A stretch of 64,000 nucleotides of DNA from Phocoena phocoena. Its lineage: Eukaryota > Chordata > Mammalia > Artiodactyla > Phocoenidae. The notes below the pieces were generated by a model. It was not told where the DNA came from. It made no database searches and saw nothing but the letters and a program-made list of their open reading frames with translations. Made by a program: the position numbers and the translations under genes. Where the stretch lies: NCBI RefSeq assembly GCF_963924675.1, contig NC_089239.1, forward strand, positions 32,077,818 through 32,141,817, read 5' to 3'. Shown here piece after piece: positions 58,345-64,000 of this stretch. The number at the start of each line of letters is the position of its first letter. Positions within the stretch are counted from its first letter, which is position 1.

Positions 58345-58588
58345 CAGAGATCAATACATTTTTTCTGTAAAGTACTAGATAGTGCATACTTTAGGCTTGC
58401 AGGCCTTATGTATAGTCTTTGTTTTGACTGTTCAATCATTGTATCATAAAAGTTGCCATAGACTGGACGACATACAAGTGAATGAGCATGACTGTGTTTT
58501 AATAAAACTTTATTTACTAAGAAAACAAAAATGAAACAGAGATGGCTTGATTTGGCCCATAGGCCATAGTTACTGACCCCTGGTTCAG
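58345..58588. mobile_element. hAT-type nonautonomous DNA transposon (MER)
   Basis: The run 'cattttttctgtaaagtac', 'ttaggcttgcaggcctta', 'gaatgagcatgactgtg', 'taaaactttatttac' and 'ggcccataggccatag', ending 'actgacccctgg', is the order of a common Charlie-type MER element. The exact MER name is not certain. The left TIR is worn. Confidence 0.75.
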
Positions 58589-60687
58589 CCCATATTACCT
58601 CATTTCTTCATTAATACATGGAGGAGTTATATTTGTCTATTTTAGCTATGTTTTTAGACCCTGACCCAGATAAAGAAAGTTGTCTAGTAAGGCCACTTGA
58701 TTTAATTCTTTATTAAAACTCACTTTATACTTCTATTAAGGCTGAGGTTAGAAAAAACCTGAAAGCCTCTCCTTCTTGACAATATGTATCTCTAAAGTCC
58801 CCCCCCCCCCCGCTTCCTTATCTTTGGTCCAAACTGACAATTTTTCATTCTATTAGGCAGAAAATACACTTAATTTCTATTGACATTATTTCATTTTTTT
58901 TTCTCATTTTCTTGACAACTTTTACAAATATGTTTCATGTAAGTAGCCCCAAACCTTATTTTCTAAGCTTATCTTTTTAATCAACTGAAATGTCTCAAGG
59001 CAATATTCCTCCTATTATGGGGTGCAAAGTACCATGCCACACCTTTTGAGGCATTTCAAAATGCCTGTACCCTCACGGTCTGTCTCCTTATGAATGCTTG
59101 CTCAGGCAAAATTACCAACCCTATTAGTGGCCAGAGCTGCTATTCTACAAGATTGCCATTAACTCAAGTTTGAGGCCTGAAGCAATCTTTAAAAGAAGGC
59201 TTTGGGACAATGTAGGTGGTCCACCACACATCATAGAACAGAAGTTAATTTGACTTTCATAATAATAAAACCCAAAAAACAAAATACTCTCCTGAAGTTT
59301 CCCAGCATTGGGCAGGGATGTGTACCAAACTCCATCAATGTGAAAAGAAAAGTTATTTTGCGATTTTAAATCATGTCCTTTTCTCAAGGGGTATTTGCTG
59401 CATCTTACTCATTCTTCCTTCAGAAAGGGTTAATTTCTTTATTTTAGTCTTATTATGGGGATAGAAAATCTAATGAATAAAACAAGGGCAACTGAAGTCA
59501 AACCAATAATATTCAATATATATTGAAAACACTACATGCCAGGCAACATAACATCAAATAAAACCTGTTTTTTAAAAAAGGGAAATAGACAGTGAAATAT
59601 ATGAATATACCACCTACTGTATTGTTCATTGCATTGAATCAAGCAGATGGAAATAATAGATATGTAAACAATACAACTCTGTTTTCAAAGAATGAGTACA
59701 TGGGAAATACAAAAATAGACTTTTAAGTGAAAATCGGAGTAACATATCCTTCCATTAGATTTTGTTGCCATCACTCTGGATTTCAAGGACTCACAAAAAC
59801 ACAAAACAAGTCTATAGTAGTTATCTCAGTGTGGTATCAGTAATCCTCACGCACACCTGAGGCAAAGTATATACCAACGTAGAGGCAACCTTGGTTTGGA
59901 ATCATTTTCTTGCTACACTACTCTATTCTTCTTACTCTTTGTTCTCTACAAGTGGTTATTAATTCAGACCATGTCACATAACCTGCTAAGTTCAATGTGT
60001 CCTTACTTCTTTCATCGCTTGTACTCAGTTGCAGCAAAACTTTGTTCCCGGGCTTGTAGCACATTTGTAAAAAGTACAAGTGTTTGATTCCCAGGTAAAA
60101 AGGAAAAAAATATGCAAAATACACAAAGAGACATCGGAAAACCAGTGCCCCCCCCCCAAAAAAAGTTTGTCGCCTATAATCACTATCTAAACGCTAATAA
60201 GATGATGATGATGGATTACTTTCATTTGTATCTTCTTTTCTGAAATGAATATTAATGTTATCAGAAAACATAATCACAACTTTTTTTCTGATAGGAATCC
60301 TTCTCAGTTCTGAGAGTCTGTAACTCTGAGGCAAATGTATAGAATGTCAGCAATTTCTGGAAGGAGCTCTCAAAAATTCACCCTTTTCCAGGAGCTTCTG
60401 AGTCTTCCCAGGTTCCAGTGGGGACTATACAGCGGTCATTATTTCTAGAAGTAGTTGGAAGCTAATCTGAAACTCAGACACTTTACAACAGGAAACTGCT
60501 GGTATCTCTTTCCACAAAGACATCTTACTGTTGGCATTGTAGCTGATTGTTACAGCGTGAGAACAGTGTGGATACAAATGATTTCCATTTTCAAGGACTA
60601 ACAAGGGTGCTGTTACCAATGAGCAAAAAATCCCCCATTTTGCTTGTAACTGAAATGCTGTCATGACCACATCCCAGATACTAACTT

Positions 60688-60745
60688 AATGAACAAATGC
60701 TTATTAGGGACCTAGTATGTGTCAGGCAGTACTTAAGCAGATGAG
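60688..60745 (-). mobile_element. L2 3'-end fragment (antisense)
   Basis: 'aacaaatgcttattaggg', then 'cctagtatgtgtcaggcag' matches the complement of the L2 3' terminal pattern. A similar weak echo lies at about 59,525-59,550. Confidence 0.5.
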
Positions 60746-61150
60746 ACATATCAGTTTAAAAAAAAATGCACCAGAAATACTTTATTGAAATGCCCCTAAA
60801 CTAAACAAGCCAAAGGTTCAATGTCGGTTTGTATATTTCCTTACAATGTTAAACTAGTATATCCTTCACTAAAGAGCAATGAAAATTCCTTGCCTAGCTT
60901 AGTCGGCTTTCATGTTTTGTGACTAACTCAATTTTTCTGCCATGCAGAGATCACTGACCTAAATATAAGTAAATATTTCTATTTATAGTTTATTCTCTGA
61001 TTAAGTGAAACATATTCACATAGTCATTGTTCTTGTTTATGAATTTCCAGATTAAATTTTGAATTTCTTTATTATTAATACCTATATTTTTTCTTTGTTT
61101 TCCATATATTGTAACAAAAAAACTCAATTTTCAGAAAAAATACCCTTCTA

Positions 61151-61152
61151 TT

Positions 61153-61184
<32 letters not shown>

Positions 61185-61195
61185 TACACATATAC
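61151..61195. repeat. Compound microsatellite (TA)n(CA)n
   Basis: TA units, then CA/TA mixed units. Confidence 0.95.
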
Positions 61196-62254
61196 ACTGC
61201 ATGAATAATTTTAAGGACTCCATTTACCAGTACTATGTTTGCTTACCAGCCTAGCCTGAATTTTGACTATATATGTAATTTTACTGGTTGAAATTGCTTT
61301 AGGTCAGAAGTTCTTCCTTTCTGAAAATGCATTAGAGGATTTCTAATTGAGTTCCAAAATTTGTTTTATATTCCAGTAGAATTTTGCTAACAAAGTAAAT
61401 CGAGCAAAGGGCTGAAACAACCATGGCTCCATGAAGCTCAGATGACACTTCTGCAAAATGAGCTTCAATTCAGTTACATTTATGAGTAAGAATTAGTTTT
61501 CTGGCCTTTGGCTCCAGATGATGGACTCCTATAATTAAACTTTAAAGTTCTGCATGTGATTAAATCTTGGAATCCTTTGATTCTCCTCATCAAAATACAT
61601 TATACATGTTTTGAACCTCTCTCTATTCGCCTTCAAGCTTGTGTGCTTCTCTCTTTATGCAATCTCAAACAGTTTAATAGGACATCTATTTTGAGTCCCA
61701 TAAATATAAATAGCTTGGGGAATTTTTTAAATAAATGAGATAAGAATTAGTATGATGGCTCTTCTGACTTTTTTAATAGGCTGTTAGGATACTTGCGAAA
61801 ACGTCTAGGGTTCATAAAGTAGGTATAGGAATGGAAAAGTTTAGAGAAAGCTTACCCTCTAAGAGGAAGTACTTTTGGCATCGAAAGATAAAGAAGGCAA
61901 ACAGTCCTCTCAAAATTGGAAAGGGACAAAGCCAATAAAGTAAAATATCTTTTCATTACATACAACCCCTGGAGTATTGTACTTGCTTAGGATGTGTTCA
62001 TTTAGTTACAATTATAGTTGTGTGATAGAATTATAGATAATTATATAATGATATAATTTATTATGATAATGAAAATGCCTCAGAGCTGTTGAACAAGTAA
62101 TCAGCAATATTAAGATTTTCCTGGAGGGGTCTCTATTTCCAACATGCACTTTTTATTTTTATATAATATTAATTTTGTAAGAATATGGGCTTAATAAAAG
62201 CAAAGGCAAATGAAATGAAAAGAAAATGACACCTTCTATTCATATATATACACA

Positions 62255-63830
62255 TAAATGCTTTTTTCCTTTTTTTGTTTTATTGTGGTAAAATATACAT
62301 GATATAAAATTGACCATTATAACTGTTAAGTGTGGAGTTCAGTGGTATTAAAGTACATTGATAGTGTTATACAACCATCAGTAACATCCATCTTCAGAAC
62401 GTTTTCATCTTCCCACACTAAACAATAGCTCCCTATTCCTCTCTCCTTCTAGCCCCTGGTAGCCACCATTACCTCCATAAAATTGACTGCTCTAGGTATG
62501 CAGTATAAGTAGAATCATGAAATATTTGTTCTGTTGTGACAGGCTTATTTCACTTCACATAATGTCTTTAAGGAGCATCCATGTTGTACCATGTATCAGA
62601 ATTTCATTTTAAAGGCTGAATAATATTCCATTGTATGTAAGTACCACATCGTGCTAATCCATTCACGAACACTTGATTTGCCTCCACTTTTTGTCTATTG
62701 TGAATAATGCTACTATGAGCATGGTTGTACAGGTATCTGTTTGAGTTCCTGTTTTGGGGGGGACACAGACCCAGCAGTGGACTTGCTGGATGATATAATT
62801 CTATTTTCATCAGTTTTTTGAGGAACCACCATAGTGTTTTCCATAGCATTTGCACAATTTACATTCCCACCAGCAGTGGGAATGTCACCCACTGCAACCC
62901 AGTGCTCAAGGGTTCAGTTTTCTCCACATCCTTGCTAACACTTGTTACTTAGTTTCTGTTCGTTGGTTTTGTTTATTGTTGGGTAACAGCCATCCTAATG
63001 GTGATGTGGTACCTCAGTGATGGCTTTCACTTGTATCTGGCTAATGACTGATGAGTGGTGTTTTTCAGTTGTTTGACATACAGTTGATCACGGTACATTC
63101 TTAGAATCCTCTTTTGTTTTGTAAAGTCAGTAGTAATGGTTGGAGTTTTTTTGCATTTCAGATTTTGTTTGAGACTCCTCTTTTTTGTTGTTATTAGTCA
63201 ATCTGGCTCAAAGTTTGTCAGTTTTGCTGACTGGTTTGAAGAACCAAGTCTTGCCTTCCTCATTTTTCTCTGTTGACTTTCTGGTCTCTATTTTGTTATC
63301 TCTTCTCTAATCTTTATTTCCTTCCTTCTACTATCTTTGGGTTTATTTCCCTGTGAGTTCTTTTTTGACCTATTGGTTGTTTAAGTGTGCTGTTTAATTT
63401 CCACATTTGTGGATTTTCCAGTTTTCTTTCTGCTCTTCATTTCTAATGTCATTGCATTGTGATTAGAAAAGATATTTTTCTAATGATTTTATGATTTTAT
63501 ACTTTTTACATTTATTGAGACTTGTTATGTGGCAAAGAAGTTCTATCCTGTAGTATGTTCCATGTGCACTTGCAGAAAATGTGTGTCATCCTATTGTTGG
63601 GTAGAATGTTCTGTATATGTCTGTTGGCTCTAATGATCTATATTATTATTCAAGTCTTCCATTTCCTTGTTGATTTTCTGTTTGGTTGTATAGTCATTAT
63701 TGAAAGTGGAATATCAAATTCCCCTATTGCTTTCGTATTGCCATTTCTCCTTTCAATTCTGTCAATGTTTGCTTTAGCTATTGATATTTAGGAGGTCTGA
63801 TGTGGGGTCTTCACGTATATATGGTCTTTC
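62255..63830 (-). mobile_element. L1M with internal deletion (antisense)
   Basis: The 3'UTR opens at about 62,270 ('tgtggtaaaatatacatg', 'gcccctggtagccacc'). The ORF2 C-terminal end follows to about 63,085 ('ataatattccattgtatg', 'caatttacattcccacc'). The text then jumps to the N-terminal RT and endonuclease region (from 'gtaaagtcagtagtaatgg' to 'atttctcctttcaattctg'). The catalytic RT core is missing. All frames are broken. Confidence 0.82.
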
Positions 63831-63879
63831 AAAAGCATTCAACTTAGTTTTTCACAGGAACACACATTTGATTAATAAA

Positions 63880-63945
63880 TATTGGGTTGGCCAAAAAGTT
63901 CATTTGGGTTTTTCCGTAACATCTTAATGTTTGGCCAACCCAGTA
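63880..63945. mobile_element. Mariner-type MITE, internally deleted
   Basis: The left end 'ttgggttggccaaa' starts at 63,882 and the right end 'tttggccaaccca' ends near 63,943. They form terminal inverted repeats with one mismatch. TA dinucleotides flank both ends (63,880-63,881 and 63,944-63,945). The left arm continues 'aagttcatttgggttttt', but the matching right-arm sequence is lost. The full hairpin of this cetartiodactyl mariner family has therefore been shortened to about 66 bases. Confidence 0.92.
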
Positions 63946-64000
63946 CTTGGATAATCACATAAATTCAATAACAGCTGCACCTGCCATAATCAAAGTTGTG

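Larger units (their letters stand above)
58589..62254. other. Long repeat-poor stretch
   Basis: About 3.7 kb without a supported gene. It holds a C-run at 58,799-58,811, a TA/CA microsatellite at 61,151-61,195, and a short L2-like end at about 60,688-60,745. Other frames are short and lack motifs. Confidence 0.4.

Overview
The window is mammalian nuclear DNA, most likely from a cetacean. It carries six or more copies of the CHR-type tRNA-Glu-derived SINE typical of whales and dolphins, cetartiodactyl L1 elements including one full-length copy, and one cetartiodactyl mariner MITE. I saw no ruminant Bov-tA or BovB. The species call is an inference from repeat families, not from a gene. I could support no functional protein-coding gene, rRNA, tRNA or CRISPR array. 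By my own tally slightly more than half of the window is recognisable interspersed repeat. The rest is AT-rich intergenic or intronic sequence.

Layout. 0-3.4 kb: three old antisense L1 pieces, then a sense L1 3' half. 3.4-6.6 kb: an unclassified repeat, two 3' ends of L1, an antisense MLT1 LTR, and between the L1 pieces a decayed coding-like segment (about 5.1-5.67 kb), the only non-repeat candidate for a gene remnant. 6.6-14.2 kb: MIR, L1, a MER5-like element split by a twin-primed L1, L2 and one CHR SINE in otherwise unassigned DNA. 14.2-23.8 kb: two old L1M elements on the minus strand. The second (16.3-23.8 kb) is nearly full length and holds two CHR SINEs, three young L1 fragments, a Tigger-type MITE and a microsatellite. 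23.8-33.3 kb: mostly unassigned DNA with MIRs and L1 fragments.

33.36-40.56 kb: a full-length cetacean L1 on the minus strand with 15-bp target-site duplications, an intact 5' terminus, a long CpG-rich 5'UTR, recognisable ORF1 and ORF2, and a CHR SINE inserted in ORF2 with its own 17-bp duplication. It is dead: the endonuclease reading frame has an in-frame TGA. 40.6-48.4 kb: a mosaic of L1, LTR and SINE pieces plus a degenerate tandem repeat near 43.1-43.6 kb. 48.4-53.2 kb: an old sense L1 with internal deletion, meeting an antisense L1. 53.2-62.2 kb: mainly unassigned DNA with a CHR SINE, L2, a hAT-type MITE and microsatellites. 62.25-64 kb: an internally deleted antisense L1 and the mariner MITE.

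The window works as a record of retrotransposition: the nesting order dates families against each other, and several insertions keep target-site duplications. Most long open frames here are L1 ORF2 fragments, antisense readings of L1, or translations of the GC-rich CHR SINE.
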